Shown piece after piece: positions 1-7,499 of a stretch of 12,378 bases of DNA. The notes beneath the pieces are model-generated. The model was not told where the DNA came from. It did not search any database and was given only the letters and a program-made list of their open reading frames with translations. Location of the stretch: contig CAWUTX010000017.1 of assembly GCA_963925015.1 (NCBI GenBank), positions 1-12,378 on the forward strand, in the 5' to 3' direction. The translations under genes were made by a program, and so were the position numbers. The number at the start of each line of letters is the position of its first letter. Within the stretch, counting starts at the first letter, position 1. The DNA is from JAQBXX01 sp963925015. GTDB taxonomy: Bacteria; Pseudomonadota; Gammaproteobacteria; SURF-13.

Positions 1-814
1 CGTACTCCACGGTCGCCTCCAGATAACCCAATTTGCTGCCGCAATCATAGCGCTTGCCGCTGAACTGATAGGCGAGCACCTGCTCTGAACTCAGCAGCTT
101 GGCAATCGCATCAGTGAGCTGAATTTCACCCTGCGCACCACCGCCCAAGGTTTCCAGGATGCTGAAAATTCCCGGCGTGAGGATGTAGCGGCCTACCACT
201 GCGAGTGTCGAGGGCGCCTTGGCAGGCGCGGGCTTTTCCACAATTGCGGTTATCCGCCCCAATCCGGTCTCCAGAGGCGTTACGCTGACGATGCCGTATT
301 TGTCGGTGTCGGTGGACGGTATCTGCTCTACCGCGATCAGCGAACACGCATGCTTACTATAAAGCGTCGTCATTTGCGCCAGGCAGTTGCGGTCACCACC
401 GTCAATCAGATCATCGGCCAGGATGACGGCAAACGGATGCTCGCCGACTACGTCCCTGGCGCACAACACCGCATGCCCCAGCCCCAGAGCCTGCGGCTGA
501 CGCACATACGCGCAGGTAACCCCCTTAGGGAGAATGCCGCGCACCATGGCGAGAAGATCCGCCTTGCCACGCTGCTCCAGTTCCTGTTCCAGTTCATAGG
601 AACGGTCAAAGTGATCTTCAATGGCGCGCTTGTTACTGCTGGTGACAAAGATCATCTGGGTGATGCCCGCCGCGATCGCCTCCTCCACCGCATACTGGAT
701 CAGCGGCTTGTCGACGATGGGCAGCATCTCCTTGGGATTGGCCTTGGTGGCGGGAAGAAAACGGCTGCCCAGGCCGGCGACCGGAAACACCGCCTTGGTG
801 ATGCCGGCACTCAT
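1..814 (-). CDS. galU: UTP--glucose-1-phosphate uridylyltransferase, 3' end missing
   Basis: This is GalU, which makes UDP-glucose from UTP and glucose-1-phosphate in the cytoplasm and so supplies exopolysaccharide, LPS and related glycan synthesis. The visible 271 residues start MSAGITKAVFPVAGLGSRFL, the nucleotidyltransferase signature. The PATKANPKEMLPIVDKP segment follows, with the conserved lysine of PKEM near residue 28. Further on are the nucleotide-binding stretch QALGLGHAV, the acidic ILADDLIDG and the EKP motif. Family members are usually about 290-300 residues, so roughly 20-30 C-terminal residues lie beyond the left edge. The ATG (812-814) overlaps the TGA of the upstream CapD remnant as ATGA, an arrangement typical of translational coupling. 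That suggests galU once followed an intact capD-type gene in a polysaccharide operon. No frameshift is visible. Confidence 0.95.
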   Translation of the reverse strand, partial: MSAGITKAVFPVAGLGSRFLPATKANPKEMLPIVDKPLIQYAVEEAIAAGITQMIFVTSSNKRAIEDHFDRSYELEQELEQRGKADLLAMVRGILPKGVTCAYVRQPQALGLGHAVLCARDVVGEHPFAVILADDLIDGGDRNCLAQMTTLYSKHACSLIAVEQIPSTDTDKYGIVSVTPLETGLGRITAIVEKPAPAKAPSTLAVVGRYILTPGIFSILETLGGGAQGEIQLTDAIAKLLSSEQVLAYQFSGKRYDCGSKLGYLEATVEY

Positions 815-1140
815 GCTTTGGATTTATTGAATTTGATGACGTTGGAGACGGGCGGCAACGGCGCCTCGTCGAACTCCGGTACCAGCCGTTTGACAAGCTG
901 ACGCAGCATGACCCCGTCATAGGCCGCGCAGGCTTGCTCCATCTTATCCATCACCCCGGACACCTCCCGCTCATCAATGTCGCGGTGATGGGCCAGCAAT
1001 ATCTTGCCCTGCGCGGTGCGGGTCAGATTCTCTTCCGCGTGGAACAGCTCTTCATACAGTTTCTCGCCCGGTCGCAAACCGGTATAAACAATCTCGATAT
1101 CCTTGCCCGGTATCCTGCCGGAGAGACGAATCACCAGCAT
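811..1140 (-). pseudogene. 3' remnant of a CapD/WbpM-type nucleotide-sugar dehydratase
   Basis: The reading frame encodes only the C-terminal end of a polysaccharide-biosynthesis epimerase/dehydratase (CapD/WbpM/FlaA1 class). From the ATG at 1140 it reads MLVIRLSGRIPGKDIEIVYT, followed by the hallmark GLRPGEKLYEELF and a helical tail ending NVIKFNKSKA. Intact enzymes of this class are about 600-670 residues, with N-terminal membrane spans and a Rossmann NAD site. About 109 residues remain here and the active site is absent. Homology stops abruptly near 1140; the DNA beyond codes in another frame for a small membrane peptide. The frame can be extended upstream to an ATG at 1209, but those extra residues are not CapD-like. 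Its stop codon overlaps the galU start. It is probably a non-functional remnant, although translation of the short tail cannot be excluded. Confidence 0.8.
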
Positions 1141-1144
1141 ACTG

Positions 1145-1231
1145 CTAGCGCTTGCCAAACAATACAGACACGAGAAAGGCGGCCACCAGAACCGTTGCCG
1201 CCACTCCAAACATTATCCACGTCATATCCAT
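1145..1231 (-). CDS. 28-residue single-span membrane peptide, function unknown
   Basis: A short frame of 28 codons plus TAG lies 20 bases after the stop of the flavoprotein gene on the same strand. It begins MDMTWIMFGVAATVLVAA and ends VSVLFGKR: one hydrophobic helix of about 20 residues with a basic C-terminus. The topology would be N-out/C-in by the positive-inside rule. An AAGGG ribosome-binding sequence sits 8 bases before the ATG at 1229-1231, which supports translation. A second in-frame ATG (1223-1225) is the alternative start. I do not recognise a family. Its position right behind a redox gene suggests a membrane tether or accessory peptide for that protein, which is inference. It ends just before the point where CapD homology begins. 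Confidence 0.5.
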   Translation of the reverse strand: MDMTWIMFGVAATVLVAAFLVSVLFGKR

Positions 1232-1251
1232 GAGATTAACCCTTAATAATC

Positions 1252-2592
1252 CTAACCAAACATATCGTCATATAACGCCTGCGCCCAGTCGAGAGTGGCT
1301 TCGCCCTTGACGGCATCGCGCTTTTCATCCGTGCCAGTGCTTTCCTTTGCGGGGCTGAAGGCATAAGTCTGTTTATCGTAATTAAAGCTCACCCACATAC
1401 TGATTGCCTCTTTCGGCTCCGCGTTCACCATCGAGTAGCACAAACTGGCCGGGCTGGTCCAATCAATCGTCTTGCCCGCGGCATGCGCGGCAATGACCTT
1501 GGCCACGTACTTGCCCTCGCTGTTAGCGAGGTGTGCGCTCTTGGGGAAACCCATCGGTCGGCTGTCGCCGGTCACGTACACGTGCGGGTCCCCCGGCACG
1601 TGGTATTTCTGCACATCTATGCGCGCCTCTTTTTGCGGGCTCTTGGAATCCACCAAGCCTGCCACTTCAATCAATTTTGAGGCGCGTACTCCGGGATAAA
1701 TCGCGGCCTCGTCGAACTTATAGGAGTCAAACTCGGTTTCGATGGTTTTCGCGTCCGCGTCCACACCGGTGATGTTGATCGAGGGCACGTACTCCACATA
1801 GTCCTTGTACAGTTCATCGAACGCGGCGTGAAATCCGGCCTTCTTCACCGCGATGTCGGGGTTGTTGTCCAGCACCAGCACCTTGCCCTTGATTTTGTGT
1901 TGCTTGAAGTAGGCCGCAATCATGCAGGTGCGCTCGTAGGGCGCGGGCTTGCAACGGAAGTTGCCGCCCGGCACGGTCTGCACGAAAATTCCACCTTTGA
2001 AGTTTTCGATCTTGCGTTTGATCGAGACGTGCTCGTCTCCCATCATCCAGCCGGCCGGATGCTCGGTGCGCAGGCGGTATTCGGTGTCCGCATCCTTGAT
2101 GCCGATGCGCTCATAGTCGTAGTCTATGCCGGGCGCCAGCACCAGGTAATCATAGGCGATCTCGCCCTGATCGGTATGCACCTTGCGCGCGCTGCGATCC
2201 ACGCCGGTGCAGGTGGCGCTAAAGAAGGTGTAGCCGCCGTTCCTGGCCGCGTCGAGAAAACTGTGTCCGGCGAGAAACTCCAGATTGATGACGCCTGCGT
2301 ACCACAGATTGCTGGAAAAACATGAGCTGTACATGGCGCGCTTTTCCACCAGCACCACGTCGAATTTTGGATTTTCCTTTTTCAGATACTTGGCGATGGT
2401 GAGACCGGAGGTGCCGCCGCCCACCACCACCACGCGCGGGCCCTTGGCCTTGGGCAGATAGGCCTTGCCGCGCGAGTGCACCGCCGCAGATTTTGGTGCC
2501 GCATCGGCTTGTGCCGAGTGCCCACCCAGCCCTGCGGCCGCGAGTGCCGCGCCCGTCAGCTTGACAAAATCGCGTCTCGATATCTTGCTCAT
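1252..2592 (-). CDS. Tat-exported FAD subunit-like protein of flavocytochrome c sulfide dehydrogenase family
   Basis: This 446-residue flavoprotein resembles FccB/SoxF, the FAD subunit that oxidises sulfide in the periplasm and passes electrons to a c-type cytochrome. The N-terminus, SRRDFVKLTGAALAAAGLGG, is a twin-arginine signal. A Rossmann FAD motif, VVVVGGGTSG, lies near residues 54-63. C91 in MYSSCFSSN matches the position where FccB attaches FAD covalently, and C214 in NFRCKPAPYER matches one cysteine of the redox disulfide. A second FAD motif, YVTGDSRP, is near 339-346. CYSM (385-388) and an FccB-like C-terminal end follow. The partner redox cysteine, expected just before the IDV segment near 323-326, appears absent: the sequence there is KEARID. 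No diheme cytochrome (fccA) gene lies nearby. The start has a good AGAGGTG ribosome site 6 bases upstream. Sulfide oxidation is therefore only a family-level guess. Confidence 0.8.
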   Translation of the reverse strand: MSKISRRDFVKLTGAALAAAGLGGHSAQADAAPKSAAVHSRGKAYLPKAKGPRVVVVGGGTSGLTIAKYLKKENPKFDVVLVEKRAMYSSCFSSNLWYAGVINLEFLAGHSFLDAARNGGYTFFSATCTGVDRSARKVHTDQGEIAYDYLVLAPGIDYDYERIGIKDADTEYRLRTEHPAGWMMGDEHVSIKRKIENFKGGIFVQTVPGGNFRCKPAPYERTCMIAAYFKQHKIKGKVLVLDNNPDIAVKKAGFHAAFDELYKDYVEYVPSINITGVDADAKTIETEFDSYKFDEAAIYPGVRASKLIEVAGLVDSKSPQKEARIDVQKYHVPGDPHVYVTGDSRPMGFPKSAHLANSEGKYVAKVIAAHAAGKTIDWTSPASLCYSMVNAEPKEAISMWVSFNYDKQTYAFSPAKESTGTDEKRDAVKGEATLDWAQALYDDMFG

Positions 2593-2698
2593 GGCCGCAC
2601 CTCTGGTAGCGTTTTAAGTGCTTCGATTTTGATCCGTAGCCTATACCAAGCGCGCGCCCAAGAAAAGAGGCCGCAGGCTATAACTTTAGATGTACCCT
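2593..2698. other. 106-base gap ahead of the flavoprotein gene
   Basis: This non-coding gap separates the stop of the DNA glycosylase gene from the ATG of the flavoprotein gene on the minus strand. It is the longest gap in the left 7 kb and is a plausible place for the flavoprotein promoter. On the minus strand it holds two -10-like strings (TTATAG and TATAGG), but neither has a convincing -35 at proper spacing. A short GCC/GGC hairpin followed by a T-rich run is too weak to call a terminator. The ribosome-binding site AGAGGTG is at its downstream end. Confidence 0.4.
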
Positions 2699-3349
2699 TT
2701 ATTTTTGTGCGGCAGGACAGGTACGCGCCAGACAACATGTCTCACAACGCGGGCGCGGGCGGCAGACGTCCTTGGCGTGAACCACAATCAGCGCGTGAAA
2801 TTGGTTGAACAGCGCGATCCGGTCGTCACTGCGGGCGAGGCGCCGCTCTATCCCGGCGCGCAGCACTTCGTACTTTTCATCTCCGGCGACAAGCCCCAGG
2901 CGCCTGAACAACCGTCGCGTATAGGCGTCGATCACGAACACCGGGCGCTCAAAGGCGTATAGCAGGATATCGTCTGCGGTCTCCGGCCCGATGCCGTGCT
3001 GCGCGAGGAGTTCGGCGCGCAGACCCGGCGTATCGCGCCGGCTCAGTGCGTCGTAGCCGCCCTGCTCGACATACCATGCGCACAAACTGCGTAAGCGCTT
3101 TGCTTTGACATTGAAATAGCCGGACGGCGTGAGCAGCTTCGCCAGCCGTGCGGGCGGAGTGCGGAGGATGGCTGCGGCGTCCAGCCGCCGTGCCGCGCGC
3201 AGATTGGCGATGGCCTTTTCCACGTTACTCCACGCGGTATTTTGCGTGAGCACCGCGCCCACCATGACCTCGAACGGCGTCTCGCCCGGCCACCAGTGCT
3301 GCGGCCCGTGTTGACGGTAGAGTTTCCGGTAAACCGTCGTGAAACGCAT
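2699..3349 (-). CDS. Endonuclease III-related DNA glycosylase (MagIII/COG2231-like)
   Basis: This 216-residue protein of the HhH-GPD superfamily would cleave damaged bases from DNA in base-excision repair. The N-terminal WWPGETPFEVMVGAVLTQNT stretch is typical of the EndoIII-related branch that includes the Helicobacter 3-methyladenine glycosylase MagIII. The helix-hairpin-helix is near 114-130 (LLAQHGIGPETADDILLYA), and the catalytic aspartate is D141 in VFVIDAYTRR. The lysine that gives Nth its AP-lyase activity is replaced by E123, so a monofunctional glycosylase is expected. Four cysteines at 196, 202, 205 and 211 (C-X5-C-X2-C-X5-C) probably bind a [4Fe-4S] cluster; E. coli Nth has X6 in the first interval. 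It starts 15 bases after the rluB stop with no strong ribosome site and is probably the last gene of that operon. The damaged base it recognises cannot be told from sequence. Confidence 0.85.
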   Translation of the reverse strand: MRFTTVYRKLYRQHGPQHWWPGETPFEVMVGAVLTQNTAWSNVEKAIANLRAARRLDAAAILRTPPARLAKLLTPSGYFNVKAKRLRSLCAWYVEQGGYDALSRRDTPGLRAELLAQHGIGPETADDILLYAFERPVFVIDAYTRRLFRRLGLVAGDEKYEVLRAGIERRLARSDDRIALFNQFHALIVVHAKDVCRPRPRCETCCLARTCPAAQK

Positions 3350-3364
3350 ACGTTGTTAGAGTCG

Positions 3365-4183
3365 TTATCCGCCGCGTATGCGCCGTTTGGGTGAGCCGGG
3401 GCGACGCGGCGTACGCGGTTTTTCAACATAGGCTGGCACAGCTTCCGGCTCTAGGCCGGCGAGCACACGCAGGCCATTGAGTTCTTCCGGCTCCAGTTCT
3501 TTGGATTGTCCACGGCGCAGGGTGCGGCCAAGCTGGATGTCACCGTAGCGTATCCGGATGAGTCGGCTCACCGTGATATCTTGCGATTCCCACAACCGTC
3601 GCACCTCATGCTTGCGGCCTTCTTTCAGCACTACGTGGTACCAGTGATTCGCGCCGTCGCCACCGGCGTCGGCGATGGAATCGAAATGCGCGTCGCCGTC
3701 TTCCAGCATCACGCCTTTCTTCAGGCGCGCGAGCATGGCGGCATCCACCTCGCCCAGCACGCGCACGGCGTATTCACGCTCCACCGCACGCGACGGATGC
3801 ATGAGACGATGCGCCAGCTCGCCATCGGTAGTGAGCAGAATCAGGCCGGAGGTGTTGATATCGAGCCTACCGATGGCAATCCAGCGGCCCGCGCGCAACG
3901 TCGGCAGCCGCTCAAAAATCGTCTTGCGCTGTTCGGGGTCGTCGCGCGTACATATCTCGCCTTCAGGCTTGTGGTAGACGAGCACGCGGCATTTTCCGGT
4001 GCCGAGTTTATGTTGCGGCACGAGCTGTCCGTCGATCAGGATTTTATCCTGCACCTCGGCGCGATCACCGAGATTTGCTAGCACGCCATTCAGGCTGACG
4101 CGCCCGGCCTTGAGCCAGCCCTCAATCTCACGCCGCGAACCGTAGCCCGCGCGGGCCAGCACCTTTTGCAGCTTTTCACTCAC
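3365..4183 (-). CDS. rluB: 23S rRNA pseudouridine synthase B
   Basis: RluB converts U2605 (E. coli numbering) of 23S rRNA to pseudouridine. The 272-residue product starts VSEKLQKVLARAGYGSRREI, an S4 RNA-binding domain over about residues 1-60. The catalytic domain follows, with the aspartate D108 in the GRLDINTSGLILLTTDGELA motif and a KEGRKHEVRR motif near 188-196. The tail after about residue 250 is rich in Arg, Pro and Lys. E. coli RluB is about 290 residues and begins MSEKLQKVLAR, which fixes the start at the GTG 4181-4183. The frame remains open for 75 codons upstream, but that part lies within scpB and has no RluB character. The start overlaps the scpB stop by 8 bases, indicating translational coupling. 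Confidence 0.92.
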   Translation of the reverse strand: MSEKLQKVLARAGYGSRREIEGWLKAGRVSLNGVLANLGDRAEVQDKILIDGQLVPQHKLGTGKCRVLVYHKPEGEICTRDDPEQRKTIFERLPTLRAGRWIAIGRLDINTSGLILLTTDGELAHRLMHPSRAVEREYAVRVLGEVDAAMLARLKKGVMLEDGDAHFDSIADAGGDGANHWYHVVLKEGRKHEVRRLWESQDITVSRLIRIRYGDIQLGRTLRRGQSKELEPEELNGLRVLAGLEPEAVPAYVEKPRTPRRPGSPKRRIRGG

Positions 4184-4811
4184 GAGGCAAACCGGGTGAT
4201 GCCGTGGTCGCATCTGCATCCTCGCGCGAAACTGGTATCTCAATCGCGTGCGCCATCGTATCAGCTTCCGCATGAAACACCGTATCCAGTGCGCTGGTCT
4301 CGGGCAGCGGCGGCAATTGCTCCAGGCTGCTGAGATTGAAGTGATCGAGAAACTGCCGTGTCGTGCCATAAAGCGCGGGCTTGCCAGGCACGTCGCGGTG
4401 GCCGACACTGCGTATCCATTCGCGCTCCAGCAGCGTCTTCATGATGGTGCTGCTCACCGTGACGCCGCGCACCTCTTCGATCTCGCCGCGCGTGATGGGC
4501 TGACGGTAGGCGATGAGCGCGAGGGTCTCGAACAATGCGCGCGAATAGCGCGGCGCACGCTCTTCCCACAGGCGCGCCAGCCACGGGCTTAACTCCTGCT
4601 TCACCTGAAAGCGAAAGCCGCTGCCCACTTCGACCAGCTCGATACCGCGCGTCGTACATTCGTCACGCAAGGCGGCGAGTATGTCACGCACTTGCTCGCG
4701 TGCAGGCCGCTCTTCGTCACTGAATAACGCCAGCAGCCGCTCCAGACTCAGCGGTTCACCGGCGGCAAACAGTGCCGCCTCAATCAGGTTTTTCAGTTGC
4801 TCAGGATTCAT
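4176..4811 (-). CDS. scpB: Segregation and condensation protein B
   Basis: ScpB (211 residues) is the winged-helix kleisin-associated subunit of the SMC-ScpAB complex, which organises and helps segregate the chromosome. The start MNPEQLKNLIEAALFAAGEP is the family N-terminus; LSLERLLALF and a first winged helix follow. The second domain carries the signature LFETLALIAYRQPITRGEIE (about 93-112), then RGVTVSSTIMKTLLEREWI and GHRDVPGKPALYGTT. The C-terminal end after about residue 170 is acidic and low in complexity, as is common. The ATG at 4809-4811 overlaps the end of scpA by 11 bases. An earlier in-frame ATG at 4871 would add 20 basic residues encoded inside scpA and is less likely. SMC itself is not in the window. 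Confidence 0.93.
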   Translation of the reverse strand: MNPEQLKNLIEAALFAAGEPLSLERLLALFSDEERPAREQVRDILAALRDECTTRGIELVEVGSGFRFQVKQELSPWLARLWEERAPRYSRALFETLALIAYRQPITRGEIEEVRGVTVSSTIMKTLLEREWIRSVGHRDVPGKPALYGTTRQFLDHFNLSSLEQLPPLPETSALDTVFHAEADTMAHAIEIPVSREDADATTASPGLPRE

Positions 4812-5616
4812 GATTGGCGCTCGCCGCCCGCACGTAGATCGGCCCCCACGTCTCACTCTGGGCAAGCTCAATCAGAGATTCTTTAATCAACTCCAGCAAC
4901 GCAAGAAATGTGACCACCACGCCGCTGCGCCCTTCCGAGAGCGGGAACAGCGCGCTAAATTCGACAAACTTGTCCGCGCTCACCAGGCTCAGCACATGAG
5001 ACATGCGCGCCCGCACCGACAACGGCTCGCGCCGGATATGGTGGTGGCTGTACATCACCGTGCGCTGCATCACCTCCCGGAATGCATGCAACAGCTCATC
5101 CAGACTCACCGTGGGCTGTGGCCGGCTGCGTTCGGCGAGATTCACCGTCGCGAGCGCCTGAAATACATCACGCCCCAATTGCGGGCGCGCATCCAGTTGC
5201 TCGGCGACCTGCTTGTAACGCTCGTACTCCTGCAGCCTGCGCACCAGTTCCGCACGCGGATCATCCTCTTCGGCGGCCATCGGTGGACGCGGCAGCAGCA
5301 TGCGCGATTTTATTTCCGCGAGCATCGCCGCCATCAGCAGATACTCCGCCGCAAGATCGAGACGCAAGCCCTGCATCAGATCGACGTATTCGATATATTG
5401 CTGGGTGATACGCGCGATGGGAATATTCAGGATGTCGAGATTCTGCCGCTTGATGAGATAGAGCAGAAGATCGAGCGGCCCCTCGAAGGTATCGAGAAAC
5501 ACCTCCAGCGCATCGGGCGGTATATAGAGATCGAGCGGCAGTCGCGTGACCGGCGCGCCCTCCACCATGGCGAGCGGCAGTTCGCTCTGCACGGTTTCGA
5601 TTTGTATTATGCTCAA
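4801..5616 (-). CDS. scpA: Segregation and condensation protein A (kleisin)
   Basis: ScpA bridges the SMC dimer heads in bacterial condensin. The 271-residue product contains the core motif FEGPLDLLLYLIKRQNLDIL (about 44-63), then ITQQYIEYVDLM and EYLLMAAMLAEIKSRMLLP (about 91-109), all standard ScpA segments. It ends in a C-terminal winged-helix region with VVVTFLALLELIKE. The frame opens at a TTG at 5614-5616 whose bases overlap the trpS stop as TTGA, which argues for coupled translation. The first in-frame ATG is at residue 17 (5566-5568) and also precedes all conserved motifs, so the true start is uncertain. The order trpS-scpA-scpB-rluB is common in gammaproteobacteria. Confidence 0.93.
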   Translation of the reverse strand: MSIIQIETVQSELPLAMVEGAPVTRLPLDLYIPPDALEVFLDTFEGPLDLLLYLIKRQNLDILNIPIARITQQYIEYVDLMQGLRLDLAAEYLLMAAMLAEIKSRMLLPRPPMAAEEDDPRAELVRRLQEYERYKQVAEQLDARPQLGRDVFQALATVNLAERSRPQPTVSLDELLHAFREVMQRTVMYSHHHIRREPLSVRARMSHVLSLVSADKFVEFSALFPLSEGRSGVVVTFLALLELIKESLIELAQSETWGPIYVRAASANHES

Positions 5617-6830
5617 CGGTACACCAAGCCCATCGCCTGACGCACTTCGTCCAGCGTGTCACGCGCCACATCGCGCGCGGCCTCGCACCCTTCGGCGATG
5701 ATGCTGCGCACCAGCGCGGGATTTTTAACAAACTGCTCCGCACGTTCGCGGATCGGCGCCAGCTCGGCCAGCACCGCTTCGATGAGCGGCTTTTTGCAAT
5801 CGAGACAGCCAATGCCGGCGCTGCGGCACCCCTGCTGTACCCAGCCCTTCACCTCGTCAGTGGAATATACCTGATGCAGCCCCCACACCGGACATTTTTC
5901 CGGCTCGCCCGGATCGGTCCGGCGCACACGCGCAGGATCGGTCGGCATAGCGCGCATCCTGGCCTCGATTGACTTCGGGTCTTCGCGCAGCGCGATGGTG
6001 TTGTTATATGACTTCGACATCTTCTGGCCGTCCAGACCGGGCATCTTGGGCGTCGGCGTGAGCAGCGCGTGCGGCTCCGGCAGGATGATGCGTCCGCCGC
6101 CCTCCAGAAAACCGAACAGCCGCTCGCGGTCGCCGAGCGTGACATTCTGGCGGGCATCGATCAGTGCGCGCGCGGTATCGAGCGCGGCATGATCACCCTG
6201 TTCCTGATAACGCTTGCGCAATTCGTCGTAGAGTTTGGCGTTTTTGGCGCCGAGTTTTTTGACAGCCGCCGCAGCCTTTTCTTCGAAGCCATGCTCGCGC
6301 CCGTACATATGATTGAAGCGCCGCGCCACCTCGCGCGTCAACTCCACGTGCGCCACCTGGTCTTCGCCCACCGGCACCTGACCGGCCTTGTAGATCAGAA
6401 TATCCGCGCTCTGCAATAACGGGTAACCGAGAAAGCCGTAGGTGGCGAGATCCTTTTCCCTGAGCCTTTCCTGCTGATCCTTGTAGCTCGGCACCCGCTC
6501 GAGCCAGCCGAGCGGCGTAATCATCGACAGCAGCAGATGCAGCTCCGCATGTTCCGGCACGCGCGACTGGATGAACAGCTTCGCCGCGCCGGGATTGATA
6601 TCCGCCGCCAGCCAGTCGATCACCATGTCCCACACGCTTTCGGCGATGATGGCCGGGTCTTCGTAGTGCGTAGTAAGTGCGTGCCAGTCGGCGACGAAGA
6701 AAAAACATTCGTATTCGTGCTGCAAACGCAGCCAGTTTTTCAGCACGCCGTGATAGTGGCCGAGGTGTAGTTGCCCCGTCGGACGCATGCCGGAGAGTAC
6801 GCGCTGGTGTTGTGCCGGTAGTGAGCTCAT
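5613..6830 (-). CDS. trpS: Tryptophanyl-tRNA synthetase, long form with probable Fe-S site
   Basis: This class I synthetase charges tRNA-Trp. Its 405 residues make it longer than the ~330-residue E. coli enzyme. The HIGH-type motif is TGQLHLGH (18-25) and the KMSKS loop is GQKMSKSYNN (268-277). Also present are the Trp/ATP-site segments GYPLLQSADILIYKAGQVPVGEDQVAHVELTR over about 135-166 (given as positions: G135, D143, G155, D157, H161). The extra length is an insert at about 182-247 rich in Lys, Glu and Ala. Four cysteines, C313, C335, C342 and C345 (C-X21-C-X6-C-X2-C), closely resemble the cluster ligands of the Thermotoga maritima TrpRS. The ATG at 6828-6830 lies 6 bases after the M50 gene; the stop overlaps the scpA start by 4 bases. 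Confidence 0.95.
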   Translation of the reverse strand: MSSLPAQHQRVLSGMRPTGQLHLGHYHGVLKNWLRLQHEYECFFFVADWHALTTHYEDPAIIAESVWDMVIDWLAADINPGAAKLFIQSRVPEHAELHLLLSMITPLGWLERVPSYKDQQERLREKDLATYGFLGYPLLQSADILIYKAGQVPVGEDQVAHVELTREVARRFNHMYGREHGFEEKAAAAVKKLGAKNAKLYDELRKRYQEQGDHAALDTARALIDARQNVTLGDRERLFGFLEGGGRIILPEPHALLTPTPKMPGLDGQKMSKSYNNTIALREDPKSIEARMRAMPTDPARVRRTDPGEPEKCPVWGLHQVYSTDEVKGWVQQGCRSAGIGCLDCKKPLIEAVLAELAPIRERAEQFVKNPALVRSIIAEGCEAARDVARDTLDEVRQAMGLVYR

Positions 6831-6836
6831 GCCGAT

Positions 6837-7493
6837 TTATAGCGCCGCCAGTGAATAAAGCATACCCTGCAGTGCCTGCACCGGCGGATTAATGACGTCA
6901 CTCAGCACCCCACTTACCAGCAGCAGAATCAAAATAATCATGCCGTAAGGTTCAATGCGGTTGAGCTGCCAGGACCACGGCCCGGGCAGCAGCCCGGAAA
7001 GTACACGGCCACCGTCGAGCGGCGGTATCGGCAGCAGATTCAACACCAGCAGAACCACGTTGATGAAGATGCCCGCGCCACCGACATAAATCATGAATTG
7101 CGCCACGCCGTCCAGTGACGCGCTCGACATCACGCCGATCTTCATCACCCCCGCCCACAGCAGCGCCATGAGTAGATTCGACGCCGGGCCCGCCACCGCC
7201 ACCAGCGCCATGTCGCGCTTCGGGTGTTTGAGATTGCCCCACGTCACCGGTACCGGTTTCGCCCAGCCGAAGATAAACGGGAATTTAAGCACCACCATAG
7301 CCAGCGGCAACAACACCGTGCCGAAGGGGTCAATATGCTTGAGGGGATTGAGCGTGAGGCGCCCCAGCATCATCGCGGTGGGGTCGCCCAGTTTACGCGC
7401 CACCCAGCCGTGGGCGACCTCGTGTACCGTAATGGCAAACAATACCGGCAACGCCCACACGGCGATGCGTTGCAACAGACTCAATTCTTCCAT
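6837..7493 (-). CDS. M50 site-2-protease family membrane metalloprotease
   Basis: A 218-residue integral membrane zinc peptidase of the site-2 protease (M50) family, of the small single-domain kind without a PDZ domain. The zinc-binding HEVAH lies at residues 24-28 inside the first hydrophobic helix, the conserved NPLKHIDPFGT at 49-59, and the third ligand D160 in NLLPIPPLDGG (152-162). Hydrophobic segments at about 10-29, 60-77, 97-115, 135-153 and 183-198 fit a multi-span topology. The ATG at 7491-7493 gives the family-like start MEELSLLQRI. An in-frame GTG at 7535 would add 14 polar residues and is less likely. It sits between yciO and trpS, a neighbourhood often seen in gammaproteobacteria. 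The substrate is unknown. Confidence 0.9.
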   Translation of the reverse strand: MEELSLLQRIAVWALPVLFAITVHEVAHGWVARKLGDPTAMMLGRLTLNPLKHIDPFGTVLLPLAMVVLKFPFIFGWAKPVPVTWGNLKHPKRDMALVAVAGPASNLLMALLWAGVMKIGVMSSASLDGVAQFMIYVGGAGIFINVVLLVLNLLPIPPLDGGRVLSGLLPGPWSWQLNRIEPYGMIILILLLVSGVLSDVINPPVQALQGMLYSLAAL

Positions 7494-7499
7494 CGGTGG

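Noticed and set aside
350..901. Plus-strand open frame of 183 codons opposite galU
   Set aside because: It is an antisense shadow of GC-rich coding sequence, with no recognisable protein features.
1141..1209. Extension of the CapD remnant to the ATG at 1209
   Set aside because: The extra 23 residues are a frame-shifted reading of the small membrane peptide and do not resemble CapD.
1828..2325. Plus-strand open frame of 165 codons opposite the flavoprotein gene
   Set aside because: It is antisense to a well-supported gene and its composition follows from that gene's codon bias.
4184..4408. Long N-terminal extension of RluB
   Set aside because: It lies wholly inside scpB, has no S4-domain character, and the GTG start gives the exact family N-terminus.
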